A DNA stretch of 29,159 nucleotides from an uncultured beta proteobacterium (GCA_903944555.1 CAJASG010000051.1:1-29159); one strand, 5' to 3'. Positions 9,512 to 17,357 are shown, counted from the stretch's first letter. A program made the numbers and translations. The notes: generated by a model not told the origin, from the sequence alone.

Positions 9512-9548
9512 GGCCTCTGAGCCCCGTGGAATATGCGCAGGCAGCTAT
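9512..9548 (+). repeat. Dispersed GCGCAAGCAGCTAT-type repeat, copy B
   Basis: The sequence from GGCCTCTGAGCCCC (9512) to GCAGGCAGCTAT (9548) matches copy A at 29 of 37 positions. It is followed by CAATACGATAGC, which can pair with GCTAT to form a small hairpin. It fills most of the 83-base gap between the ABC ATPase gene and rlmB. Confidence 0.65.
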
Positions 9549-9586
9549 CAATACGATAGCAAATAACTAGCCGCGATAATAGGGGG

Positions 9587-10360
9587 ATGTCTTCATCCAA
9601 AGTTCTATTCGGCTTTCATGCCCTGGGTGTGCGCCTCAAGACCGCGCCCAAATCCATCATCGAGATTTATTACGAGCCCACGCGGCGTGACGCGCGTATG
9701 CGCCAGTTCATTGACAAGGTCAATGAATCGGGCATCCGGCTCATTGAGTCGGACGGTATCCGTTTGGCGAAACTCTGCGGTGGCCACGGCCACCAGGGCG
9801 TGGCCGCTCGGGTGCAAGAGCTGGCCCAGGTGCATTCGCTGGACGAGTTGCTGGAAAACCTGGAGGCCGCCAATGCCGAGCTGCCCTTGGCGCAGCGCAC
9901 GCAACCCCTGATTTTGGTGCTCGATGGCGTGACCGATCCGCACAACTTGGGTGCTTGTCTTCGTGTGGCCGATGGCGCCGGTGTGCATGCGGTCATTGCC
10001 CCCAAGGACCATGCAGCCGGTATCAACGCGACGGTGGCCAAGGTGGCCAGCGGCGCGGCGGAAACCGTGCCGTATTTCATGGTGACCAACTTGGCGCGTA
10101 CGCTCAACGAGTTGAAAGAACGCAATATCTGGATCATCGGCACCAGTGACGCTGCTACACAAAACTTGTACCAGGCTGACCTGAAGGGTCCCATTGCGCT
10201 GGTGTTGGGTGCCGAAGGCGATGGCATGCGCCAGCTCACGGCTAAAACCTGCGACCAGCTGATCAGCATTCCCATGCGTGGTGCGGTCGAGAGCCTGAAT
10301 GTGTCGGTGGCCAGTGGTGTTTGCCTGTATGAGGCGGTGCGCCAGCGCTCAGCATCCTGA
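9587..10360 (+). CDS. rlmB: 23S rRNA (guanosine-2'-O)-methyltransferase RlmB
   Basis: A 257-residue SpoU/TrmH family enzyme. RlmB methylates the 2'-OH of G2251 in the 23S rRNA peptidyl-transferase P-loop using S-adenosylmethionine. The N-terminal substrate-binding domain (about residues 1-80) begins with VLFGFHAL. The knotted SPOUT domain follows, with motif 1 DPHNLGACLRVADGAG (117-132, containing the catalytic Asn120 and Arg126), motif 2 LVLGAEGDGM (205-214) and motif 3 IPMRGAVESLNVSVASG (228-244). The length is normal. AGGGGG directly abuts the ATG at 9587, an unusually short spacing. The gene stands alone behind a dispersed repeat that may carry its promoter. Confidence 0.95.
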   Translation: MSSSKVLFGFHALGVRLKTAPKSIIEIYYEPTRRDARMRQFIDKVNESGIRLIESDGIRLAKLCGGHGHQGVAARVQELAQVHSLDELLENLEAANAELPLAQRTQPLILVLDGVTDPHNLGACLRVADGAGVHAVIAPKDHAAGINATVAKVASGAAETVPYFMVTNLARTLNELKERNIWIIGTSDAATQNLYQADLKGPIALVLGAEGDGMRQLTAKTCDQLISIPMRGAVESLNVSVASGVCLYEAVRQRSAS

Positions 10361-10380
10361 ACTTGCCTTGAAAGGGTTTT

Positions 10381-10740
10381 ATGTTTGCTATTAAATCAGT
10401 AGCTGCTTACGCAGTATCTGCGGCGCTTATGGCTGTTTTCCTTGTTACTGGATGCACCCAGGAACAACAAAACAAGATCAGCCGCGACATTCAGAACTGG
10501 ACCGGCACCAATGGCGTGCTGGAGTTCTATGCCGGTGACAAGCTGGTGCGCCGGTTCTTGAAAATCGACAAACTCAGCACCGCCATGGGCACCGAAGATG
10601 GCAAACCCCGCTCCTACCGGTTTGGCTACGGTGTGCTGGATGAAAACCTGAACATGCAAGCGGACCCGGGTGAGAAGAAGGTGTATTTTGAGATCAGCGA
10701 CTTCGGCTCCAATTACATCTTTTTTGAGAACCCACGCTGA
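10381..10740 (+). CDS. Small predicted lipoprotein of unknown function
   Basis: A 119-residue protein with a lipoprotein signal peptide: a Lys at residue 5, a hydrophobic stretch and the lipobox LVTGC at residues 21-25, so Cys25 would be lipidated. The mature part (NKISRDIQNWTG, VLEFYAGDKLVRRFLKIDKLSTA, SYRFGYGVLDENLN, KVYFEISDFGSNYIFFENP) is a compact soluble domain I cannot assign to a family. The codons of residues 2-18 (about 10384-10434) resemble an inverted copy of the dispersed repeat (see the separate entry), which suggests that the signal peptide was acquired from the repeat. The stop at 10740 is one base before the next gene's ATG, indicating co-transcription. The GAAAGGG upstream is an acceptable ribosome binding site. 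Confidence 0.8.
   Translation: MFAIKSVAAYAVSAALMAVFLVTGCTQEQQNKISRDIQNWTGTNGVLEFYAGDKLVRRFLKIDKLSTAMGTEDGKPRSYRFGYGVLDENLNMQADPGEKKVYFEISDFGSNYIFFENPR
10386..10430 (-). repeat. Diverged copy D of the dispersed repeat, inside a coding region
   Basis: The + strand reads GCTATTAAATCAGTAGCTG from 10387, then CTTACGCAGTATCTGCGGCG. The inverted copy C (28190 onward) reads GCTATGAAATAAGGAGCTGC, then TTGCGCAATATG. By hand alignment of the core, about 23 of 33 positions agree, with the best match in AGCTGCTTRCGCARTAT. This copy is translated as the signal peptide of the lipoprotein. The match is moderate and should be tested against a consensus of the family. Confidence 0.45.
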
Positions 10741-10741
10741 C

Positions 10742-11266
10742 ATGTCAACCCCGCAGGTCACCCCATACGGGGACAACGGAAATCGTTTAGCCTGGATTCT
10801 GGGACTAAATGCCTTGGCATTGCTGGTTGCTTTGGTAGGCTATCTCGCGTCATTGCAGCCTAATATCCTGGCGCTCCAGTTTTCCTTTGACCAGGCGTCG
10901 TTTCAGTCCGTTCTTGCCAGTTGGCAGCCCATGGGGGTGTTGCGCTATCGGATACACCTGCCGATTGATTTTGGCCTGCTGATTTGCTATGGCGCATTTG
11001 GCTATGTGGTGACGCGAAACACATTGGTTTTTGCTGGTTTCTCACCCTTGGCAAGGATGGGGGTGTGCTGGTCCATGCCCGCTGCAGCGCTGTGTGATGC
11101 GATTGAAAATTCTCTGCACTGGCACCTAACTTCACGTGCTGCGCATGCCGATTCCTTGCTTTACCCCATCGCCGGTGTGAGTTCGGTTCTGAAGTTCGCT
11201 CTGTTAGGTTTCTTTCTGCTCAGCTATATCGCCGCAGTGGTCAGACCACGGCCCCCGATTCGCTAA
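10742..11266 (+). CDS. Hypothetical integral membrane protein
   Basis: A 174-residue protein with four likely membrane helices: residues about 17-39 (LAWILGLNALALLVALVGYL), 75-97 (DFGLLICYGAFGYVVTR), 105-128 and 149-168 (VLKFALLGFFLLSYIAAVV). A segment between helices 1 and 2 (QFSFDQASFQSVLASWQP) is soluble and probably periplasmic. A DAIENSLHWHL motif (about residues 120-130) places charged and His residues near a membrane boundary. I chose ATG 10742 because it follows the lipoprotein stop by one base. I do not recognise a named family. The gene is convergent with the chromate transporter pair, with only 3 bases between stops. Confidence 0.78.
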   Translation: MSTPQVTPYGDNGNRLAWILGLNALALLVALVGYLASLQPNILALQFSFDQASFQSVLASWQPMGVLRYRIHLPIDFGLLICYGAFGYVVTRNTLVFAGFSPLARMGVCWSMPAAALCDAIENSLHWHLTSRAAHADSLLYPIAGVSSVLKFALLGFFLLSYIAAVVRPRPPIR

Positions 11267-11269
11267 GCG

Positions 11270-11878
11270 CTAAACCCAGCCCAAGGCGCCTAACAACGCA
11301 CCTGCGCCCAGTATCCACAGCAGGTGCACCCGTGTTCGCCAGACAATCCACGCACTGACCGCCGTCAGCAGCCAAAGCCGCCACTGTGCCGAGGCATCGC
11401 CGGGGCCACCGGCCAAAATCCAGCCGGTCGCCATCAGCAGCGCAATCACCACCGGAGCCATGCCCTGTTTGAAGGCCCGTACCGCCAGCAATTCACGGTT
11501 CTTGTGGCCCCAACGGGCTGCAGCAAAGGTGAGGGTGGTGCTGGGCAACATGATGCCCACCATGGTGAGAAAAACCCCCAGCAAGCCGTAGCCCCAAGTC
11601 GCAGCACCCGCGCCCATGCCAATGCCTGCAGCCGCATTGATGCCAACGTTCCAGCCCAGCAGCGCGACAAACAGCACATTGGGGCCCGGAGCCGCTTGGG
11701 CCAAGGCAACGCTGGAGCCAAACTGACCGTCGGTGATCCAGTGTTGTTCATCTACCAAATAGCGGTGCATATCCGGGGCCGTGGTGATGGCCCCGCCAAT
11801 GGCCAAAAGGGAGAGCGACATGAAATGCACAAACAAGGCGAGCCAGTCTGCCGCGCTCATCACAATGGTGAGGTTCAT
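11270..11878 (-). CDS. chrA: Chromate transporter, second half of a split CHR pair
   Basis: A 202-residue CHR family membrane protein with about five or six hydrophobic segments. It carries the family motifs FMSLSLLAIGGAITTAPDMHRYLVD near the N-terminus and ALAQAAPGPNVLFVALLG (about residues 55-72), equivalent to the G-P-N motif of ChrA. Short CHR proteins of about 200 residues occur as tandem pairs that together equal one long ChrA and exchange chromate for sulfate or export it. I chose ATG 11878 because it overlaps the upstream gene's stop by four bases (TCAT at 11875-11878) and gives a family-like N-terminus; the longer frame to 12022 would sit inside the partner gene. Chromate specificity is not assured: many CHR proteins have other anion substrates. 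Confidence 0.87.
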   Translation of the reverse strand: MNLTIVMSAADWLALFVHFMSLSLLAIGGAITTAPDMHRYLVDEQHWITDGQFGSSVALAQAAPGPNVLFVALLGWNVGINAAAGIGMGAGAATWGYGLLGVFLTMVGIMLPSTTLTFAAARWGHKNRELLAVRAFKQGMAPVVIALLMATGWILAGGPGDASAQWRLWLLTAVSAWIVWRTRVHLLWILGAGALLGALGWV

Positions 11879-12450
11879 GGCTGAGTTTCCTGCACCGGGA
11901 TGCTTGCCAGTTGGCGGTAGGCCCAAAGGCACGCACTGCCCCCAATTACCAGCAATACCCATACCAAAGGTATGCGCAGCAAGGCAATTGCTACAAAAGT
12001 GAGAGCTGCCAGCGCATAGCACACCAGCATTCCCATGCTGTTTTGCTTAAGCGAGGCAACCAATTTGAAACCGGTAGCGGCAATCATGCCTGCCGCTACG
12101 GCACCCATTCCCCGCATAGCGCCCTGCACGGCGGGAGCGTCCGAAACCCCGGCAAAAACCGCAGCCAAGGCCAGAACGATCAATAGGGGAAAGGTCAGCA
12201 TGCCCGCCAACGCTGTCAATGCACCGCGCATGCCAAAGTACCGGTCCCCAATCATCAGTGAGAGGTTAACCACGTTGGGACCCGGCAAGATCTGGGCGAC
12301 CGCCCAGTCTTCAATAAACTCTTCAGGACTCAGCCATTTTTTTTCTTCGACCAGTTCGCGTTGCACGATGGCCAGTACGCCGCCAAAGCCTTGCAGAGCC
12401 AGTCGGTTGAATGACCAAAATAGGTCGCTGAGAGATTGGGGTTGGGACAT
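11875..12450 (-). CDS. chrA: Chromate transporter, first half of a split CHR pair
   Basis: A 191-residue CHR family protein. LFWSFNRLALQGFGGVLAIVQRELVEEKKWLSPEEF is the typical CHR opening, followed by AQILPGPNVVNLSLMIGDRYFG with the P-G-P-N motif (about residues 55-58). Several hydrophobic helices follow (LTALAGMLTFPLLIVLALAAVFAG, GAVAAGMIAATGFKLV, ALAALTFVAIALLRIPLVWVLLVIGG). The two halves of the split transporter insert in opposite topology in characterised pairs. It overlaps the second half by four bases, so the two are co-translated. It starts 56 bases downstream of the wax ester synthase stop, and I see no clear terminator in that gap, so read-through from operon A is possible. Confidence 0.9.
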   Translation of the reverse strand: MSQPQSLSDLFWSFNRLALQGFGGVLAIVQRELVEEKKWLSPEEFIEDWAVAQILPGPNVVNLSLMIGDRYFGMRGALTALAGMLTFPLLIVLALAAVFAGVSDAPAVQGAMRGMGAVAAGMIAATGFKLVASLKQNSMGMLVCYALAALTFVAIALLRIPLVWVLLVIGGSACLWAYRQLASIPVQETQP

Positions 12451-12506
12451 GCGCCAATTATCGCGGCGTACCCGCCTCGTGATGCGCCTTAGCTAGTGCT
12501 GTGCGT

Positions 12507-13955
12507 TCATGCGGTGTCGGACTTCACCTTGGGTGTGGCGGGCTTGCGGGCGGCTGCTTTCTTTTTGGCTTTTACCTTGACCGCAGGGGCTTGCGTGAGC
12601 TGGAGTGAGGTCTCCAGTTCCTGAATCGAACTTTGGGTGTAGTCCAGCATACGCTGCAGCGCGGGCACAGAGCGGCGGCAGGCAATGTACCCAAAGCCCA
12701 GGTTGTCGCCGTAACCGCTGATCGTGATGTTCAGCGCCAGGTAATGGGTGGCGATGGACACCGGGTACACCTCGTCCAGCCGGGAGCCGTTGAGGTACAG
12801 GGCCTCTTTGGGGCCCGGCACATTGGAGATCACTACGTTGAACAAGGGGTGATTTTTGGCGCTACCCGTGACCATGCCCGCCCCCATGGGGGAAATGGAA
12901 GCGATGCCGTGGGCCATTTTTTGCAGGCGTGGCATGGTGGACAGGCGGTCTTTGGCCTCTTTGGTGGATTGCACGATGCGTTGCAAGCGTTTGAGTGGGT
13001 CTGCAATATTTGTCGCCAAGTTGGCGAGCAGCACCGAAACCTGATTACCCCCTGCATCGGTGTCGCCATGCAGGGACACCGGCACCATGGCGATCAAGGG
13101 TTTTTTGGGCAGGGCTTTTTGGGCCTCCAGGTATTTGCGCAGTGCGCCAGCGCAGATCGCTAGGGTCACGTCATTGACCGTCGCGCCTGCCGCCTCACCA
13201 ATGCGTTTGAAGCGAGCCAGCGAGTACGACTGGGATGCGAACCGCCGGGAGCCCGAAATTTCCACATTGAAAGGCGTGGGGGGCGCTTGGAATGGCAGCG
13301 CTTTGGCGCTGTGATCCGACCCCGACCGGACGATGTCCCACAGGCCGCTGCCTACACCCGGCAAAATATCCCGCCCAGCGCGGGCGACGTTGGCCAACTG
13401 CTGCAGCAAACTGGGTGGCGTCGAGGCCCGCTTGGTGCGGGTGTATTTGGGGAAGGTCTGCGCCCAAATCGGTGGTTTGTCTTCCTGCGGCGTGGTGGAC
13501 AGGGATTGCGCCATCAGCTTGGCACCACTCACTCCGTCGATCAACGCATGGTGAATCTTGGTGTAGGTGGCAAATCGGCCGCCCGGCAAGCCTTCAATGA
13601 CGTACATCTCCCAAAGCGGGCGGTTGCGGTCCATTAAATTGCCATGCAAACGGGACACCATGGCCAACAGTTCCCGAATCCGGCCTGGATGGGGCAGGGC
13701 CAGGTGACGCAAGTGGTAATCCAGCTCGAACTCGCCATCTTCATCCCAATACCAACGACCCATGCGCAACACGGGGCGGTGGTTGAACGGAGGCTTGGCG
13801 TTCAGTTGCTGGCTCCAGTCTGCAAGGAGTCGGCCCACATAGTCGGGCTCGGCATCTTTGGGCGGCGTGTAGATATTGAGGCCCGCCACATGCATGGGCT
13901 GGTTACGGGTCTCCATCCACAAAAATGCGGAGTCAGTAGGGCTGAGTGCTTGCAT
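12507..13955 (-). CDS. Wax ester synthase/diacylglycerol O-acyltransferase (WS/DGAT)
   Basis: A 482-residue acyltransferase that transfers acyl groups from acyl-CoA to long-chain alcohols (wax esters) or diacylglycerol (triacylglycerol), working at the inner face of the cytoplasmic membrane or on lipid inclusions. It starts LSPTDSAFLWMETRNQPMHV as usual. The catalytic HHxxxDG motif is HHALIDG at residues 135-141. The second conserved block LFNVVISNVPGP lies about residues 367-378. The C-terminus (about 455-482) is an unusual Lys/Ala/Pro-rich tail, KVKAKKKAAARKPATPKVK. The ATG 13955 begins one base after the sulfatase stop, so it is the last gene of operon A. It shows that acyl-CoA and fatty alcohol or diacylglycerol metabolism is part of this cluster's job. 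Confidence 0.93.
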   Translation of the reverse strand: MQALSPTDSAFLWMETRNQPMHVAGLNIYTPPKDAEPDYVGRLLADWSQQLNAKPPFNHRPVLRMGRWYWDEDGEFELDYHLRHLALPHPGRIRELLAMVSRLHGNLMDRNRPLWEMYVIEGLPGGRFATYTKIHHALIDGVSGAKLMAQSLSTTPQEDKPPIWAQTFPKYTRTKRASTPPSLLQQLANVARAGRDILPGVGSGLWDIVRSGSDHSAKALPFQAPPTPFNVEISGSRRFASQSYSLARFKRIGEAAGATVNDVTLAICAGALRKYLEAQKALPKKPLIAMVPVSLHGDTDAGGNQVSVLLANLATNIADPLKRLQRIVQSTKEAKDRLSTMPRLQKMAHGIASISPMGAGMVTGSAKNHPLFNVVISNVPGPKEALYLNGSRLDEVYPVSIATHYLALNITISGYGDNLGFGYIACRRSVPALQRMLDYTQSSIQELETSLQLTQAPAVKVKAKKKAAARKPATPKVKSDTA

Positions 13956-13956
13956 C

Positions 13957-15618
13957 TTAATTATTCCAATAGGTGTATTCGTCGGTCGGCAAGTGTTTTT
14001 GGTCCAGTGTCTTGTCGATCTCGATCGCCATCTCCAGAAAGGACGGCCATTGAGGGGGGGGCATCTGGGCGTGGTGCGCCTCCATTTTGGCCTTCATTTT
14101 GGACAGCATTTGCGGATTATCAATGGCAAGGTTGATTCGCTCAGTCGGGTCATCGGCCAGGTTGAACAGCCAATCCTTCTTGGGTTTCTCCGACACAATC
14201 AGCTTCCACTTATCCTCCTGCATGGCACGGTAAGTGCCGTCCCGCCAGAACAAAGGCCGAGGTGCCTGGATCGCAGGTTTTTTTGTTAGAAACGGTAACA
14301 AGTTAACGCCATCGATGGGGCGGTCCGTGGCCATCTTCCCACCCGCTGCGGCGACCACCGTGGGCATGATGTCGATGTTGGAGATTGGTTGCTGGTACTG
14401 GGTGCCGGCTGCGATGTGCCCCGGCCACTTGGCAACATAGGGCACGCGCAATCCACCTTCAAACATGGTGAGTTTCCAGCCCCGGTAGGGTTTGTTGACG
14501 TCCGGAATGCCAATGTAGCCCGGTGCGCCGTTGTCGCTGGTGAAAATGACGATGGTATTTTCTTCGAGTCCTTCATCGCGCAGGGTTTGCAGAACCCGTC
14601 CAACGCTGCGGTCAATGGAGCGCACCATGCCGGCGTAGACGCGGCGCCTATGGTCGGGAATGCCAGACAATGCGTCGTAGTCTGCCTTGCTGGCTTGTAG
14701 CGGCGTGTGAACCCCCCAATGCGCCAGGTACATGAAGAAGGGCTGGTTCTTGTTCTTCTTGATGGCGGTAATCGCTTCATCGGTGTAGTAGTCCGCCAGG
14801 TATTTGGCGGGCTCGAACCACTTTCCGCCGTTGTAGCTCACGCCAAAACGCATGTTGGGCCACAGGAATTTGTCGATCGGGTCAAAGTCCTGCTTGGAGT
14901 TGACCGTGTCTGGTGAATTTACCGGCAGGTGCAGGCCACTTTCCATGAATAAGCTCTCGTCAAAGCCTTGGTTATTCGGCCGCATTTCCGGGGTGCTGCC
15001 CAAGTGCCATTTACCAATGTGGAGCGTGTGGTAGCCGCGGGCCTTCAGCACCTCCGCCACCGTGGTCTCGGAGGCGGGCATGCCAAGGTCATTGAAATCT
15101 TTGGATTTCTGGGCTTTCTCTTTGTCAATGATGACCGGATGCAGCCGATCCTGGTCTTGGTACAGCGTTCCTGCGACGCGTGCCATGGCACCAGGTGTTG
15201 GGGTGAACTCCACACCAAAACGCCAGGGGTAGCGCCCGGTCATCAGCGCCGCCCGCGATACCGTGCAAACAGCGGCACCTGCATAGCCCTGGTCGAATCG
15301 CACACCGTCGCGCGCAATGGCATCAATATTGGGTGTGGGAACGCCCTCTGCGGTATGGCCACCGCCATGGGTGCTGACGTCATTGATTCCCATGTCGTCG
15401 GCCAAAATGATGATGATGTTGGGTGGGCGCTGCGCCAGCGGCTTATCCGCCTTGTCCGGGCCTGCCTGCCACGGAACAGGGCGATTCGGCTCCCGCGGGT
15501 GCAAGATGTCGGTATACCAGCCGAGTGAATACTTAAACAGATGCAGTCGGTTGGCGTACAGCAGGCCGACAAGGCTGAGTGCCACGGCCGCAATGGTCAC
15601 AATTTTTCGCAGTCTCAT
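13957..15618 (-). CDS. Type I sulfatase (arylsulfatase-like), membrane-anchored
   Basis: A 553-residue sulfatase. An N-terminal hydrophobic segment (about residues 6-23) anchors or exports it. The sulfatase start NIIIILADDMGINDVSTHGG (67-86) holds the metal-binding Asp-Asp pair (74-75). The formylglycine site is Cys118-Thr-Val-Ser-Arg122 followed by AALMTGRYP. Later blocks include GYHTLHIGKWHLG, with its Lys and His, and FTSDNGAPGY, supplying the Asp-Asn metal ligands. Such enzymes hydrolyse sulfate monoesters after maturation of the Cys to formylglycine, here in the periplasm. The third position of the CxPSR/CxASR motif is Val instead of Pro or Ala, which is unusual. The ribosome binding site GAGGAG lies upstream of ATG 15618. 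The maturase is not in the window. Confidence 0.92.
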   Translation of the reverse strand: MRLRKIVTIAAVALSLVGLLYANRLHLFKYSLGWYTDILHPREPNRPVPWQAGPDKADKPLAQRPPNIIIILADDMGINDVSTHGGGHTAEGVPTPNIDAIARDGVRFDQGYAGAAVCTVSRAALMTGRYPWRFGVEFTPTPGAMARVAGTLYQDQDRLHPVIIDKEKAQKSKDFNDLGMPASETTVAEVLKARGYHTLHIGKWHLGSTPEMRPNNQGFDESLFMESGLHLPVNSPDTVNSKQDFDPIDKFLWPNMRFGVSYNGGKWFEPAKYLADYYTDEAITAIKKNKNQPFFMYLAHWGVHTPLQASKADYDALSGIPDHRRRVYAGMVRSIDRSVGRVLQTLRDEGLEENTIVIFTSDNGAPGYIGIPDVNKPYRGWKLTMFEGGLRVPYVAKWPGHIAAGTQYQQPISNIDIMPTVVAAAGGKMATDRPIDGVNLLPFLTKKPAIQAPRPLFWRDGTYRAMQEDKWKLIVSEKPKKDWLFNLADDPTERINLAIDNPQMLSKMKAKMEAHHAQMPPPQWPSFLEMAIEIDKTLDQKHLPTDEYTYWNN

Positions 15619-15651
15619 GGATGTGTCTCCTCTTGTTTTTGTATTTCGCCA

Positions 15652-16530
15652 TCAGGGCTGTTTGGGGCGACCTCCGGCAGCGAGCAGCATTTTTTGTGCG
15701 GTCTCCACGCCCGCATTTTGATTCTGCCCGGTGACCAGTCGCCCGTCCACGACCGTGCGGTTGGCAAAGGGATCGAGCAAAGCGGTATCGGCTTCAAACA
15801 GGGCTCCGGCTGCCCGTAACTCACGCTCCGGGTGCTGCGGTGTGATGGTGATGCCGAGTTGCGCGACTTGTTTGTTGGTGACCGCAGTCATGTGTTTGCC
15901 TTTGACCAAAGGTTCGCCGCTGGTGTCCTTGGCCAGTAGCAAGCCCAAAGGGCCGTGGCACACGCCCCCCATCACCTTGTTGGCAGCCCAAGCCTGTGTG
16001 ACCTTTTGTCCTAGTACCGCCGATGTGCCTAGGTCGTAAGCTGCGCCCCAGCCACCCGCGAGAAAAATGATGTCGTATTGGGTAAAGTCCAACGCATCAA
16101 TCTTGAGCGAGTACTGGACCTTGGCTTGAAACTCTGCGTCTTTCAAGTAACGTTTGTCAGAAGGGGCCGCTAGAAACCACAAAAATGAGCCGGGCTCGAT
16201 CGGTATCGCTCCGCCTTGGATGCTGGCAACGTCTACCGTCATGCCCGCATCCAAAAACTCGTAGTAGGGCGCTGTCATCTCCGAGCCAAACACCCCGGTG
16301 GCCTTGCCACCGTCACCCAAAGTGGCGTGGCTGGTCGTGATGATCAAGGCCCGTTTTCCCGGCAACGAATGCGTGGCGCCACTGTAATGCGGGTGCAAGC
16401 CCAGCGCAGTCAGCGTTGCGGGCAGACCTAGCCAAAGAAACAGCCCAAGGGCCACAACAACGAGCAAAGTGACGGACATTGCGGAACCGTTCTGGACGCG
16501 GGCGGTTTTGTGAAACGTTGGTTTTGGCAT
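15652..16530 (-). CDS. DJ-1/PfpI superfamily protein with N-terminal membrane anchor
   Basis: A 292-residue protein whose residues about 19-43 (MSVTLLVVVALGLFLWLGLPAT) form a membrane segment or signal anchor. This is followed by a class I glutamine amidotransferase-like domain of the DJ-1/PfpI/Hsp31 group (about 59-285). The nucleophile elbow is GGVCHGPLG with Cys191, and the partner Glu84 is in FGSEMTAPYYEFLDAG. Family roles include deglycase, glyoxalase III and chaperone activities; an anchored, probably periplasm-facing form is less common. ATG 16530 lies two bases after the preceding stop; an internal ATG at 16479 (residue 18), directly before the hydrophobic segment, is an alternative start. 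It is the second gene of operon A. Confidence 0.85.
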   Translation of the reverse strand: MPKPTFHKTARVQNGSAMSVTLLVVVALGLFLWLGLPATLTALGLHPHYSGATHSLPGKRALIITTSHATLGDGGKATGVFGSEMTAPYYEFLDAGMTVDVASIQGGAIPIEPGSFLWFLAAPSDKRYLKDAEFQAKVQYSLKIDALDFTQYDIIFLAGGWGAAYDLGTSAVLGQKVTQAWAANKVMGGVCHGPLGLLLAKDTSGEPLVKGKHMTAVTNKQVAQLGITITPQHPERELRAAGALFEADTALLDPFANRTVVDGRLVTGQNQNAGVETAQKMLLAAGGRPKQP

Positions 16531-16532
16531 GT

Positions 16533-17357
16533 TTAGCTCGGTTGACCCACTACGGAAAACTGTGTACTGTTGTCACGCAACCATTGGGCGGATCGGGACG
16601 TATCCTGCTGGCTGGGGTGAAAGTCGGGTGCCTGATAGGCTTTCCATTGCTGGTAGTTGCCCCGGATCATGCCGTCCTTGGAAAACAGCAACCGATAGGC
16701 ACTGCGCCAAGTGCTCCACTGGAAAAGACTGCCGTCGTGCCACAGGTTGCGCACGGTTTGGCGTGTGATGTCCGCAAAGAAAACAATAGTGATGTAGCGG
16801 AAGATGCGCAGCCGCCATGCATTCCCACCCTTCATGGCTTGGTAGATGTCGAACGCGGTGCTGCAGTGTTCGGATTCTTCTGCGCTGTGCCATAGCCACA
16901 GAGTCTGCAGGCGTTGTTCGGTGCCTTCTAATGCCTCCGGGTGGCGCAACATCCAGTCTGCAAAGATGGCTGTGAAGTGTTCAGTGGCCGCTGTTGCCGC
17001 CACATGGATTCTCACGTCGCGGTGGGCGTTGTCTTTTAGACGTTTGGCTGCCCGTCGTTCCAGCACGTTGTCGTAGCCCAGTTTCTCCAGATGTCCGTTG
17101 AACAGGGCGTGGATACGCCGGTGGGTGGCTTCCTGCCCAACAAAGCCTTGCACTTCTGACGCCAGTCGCTGGCGGTCCGGCTCCGGCAGAGTCTTCAATC
17201 CGGCCCGGACTGAGTCCATGAAAAACTGTTCACCTACCGGGAAACTCATTGACAGGGCGCTGAAGAACGCCGAGCGAAACGCATCACCACCGTTCCAGCG
17301 GCTGGGAAATGGCGTGGTCAGGTCAATCAAAAGCCGTCTAACTACCAAGTCAGTCAT
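16533..17357 (-). CDS. Predicted metal-dependent hydrolase, PF10118 (ferritin-like)
   Basis: A 274-residue protein of the PF10118 family. The di-metal ligand pattern of a four-helix bundle is visible: Glu43 in VGEQFF, Glu76 and His79 in GQEATHRRIH, Glu126 in TEHFTA, and His157, Glu160, Glu161 and His164 in HSAEESEH. This looks more like a di-iron oxygenase or oxidase centre than a classical hydrolase, although the family is named as metal-dependent hydrolases. The biochemical function is unknown. A weakly hydrophobic segment (RIFRYITIVFFADI, about 183-196) may attach it to the membrane. It is the first gene of operon A, and its start (17357) is 41 bases from the putative TetR operator. It is divergent from the tetR gene, a common arrangement for a regulator and its target. 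Confidence 0.87.
   Translation of the reverse strand: MTDLVVRRLLIDLTTPFPSRWNGGDAFRSAFFSALSMSFPVGEQFFMDSVRAGLKTLPEPDRQRLASEVQGFVGQEATHRRIHALFNGHLEKLGYDNVLERRAAKRLKDNAHRDVRIHVAATAATEHFTAIFADWMLRHPEALEGTEQRLQTLWLWHSAEESEHCSTAFDIYQAMKGGNAWRLRIFRYITIVFFADITRQTVRNLWHDGSLFQWSTWRSAYRLLFSKDGMIRGNYQQWKAYQAPDFHPSQQDTSRSAQWLRDNSTQFSVVGQPS

Noticed and set aside
12451..12506. Terminator between the wax ester synthase and the chromate transporter genes
   Set aside because: I could not find a stable GC stem followed by a T run on the - strand in this gap.
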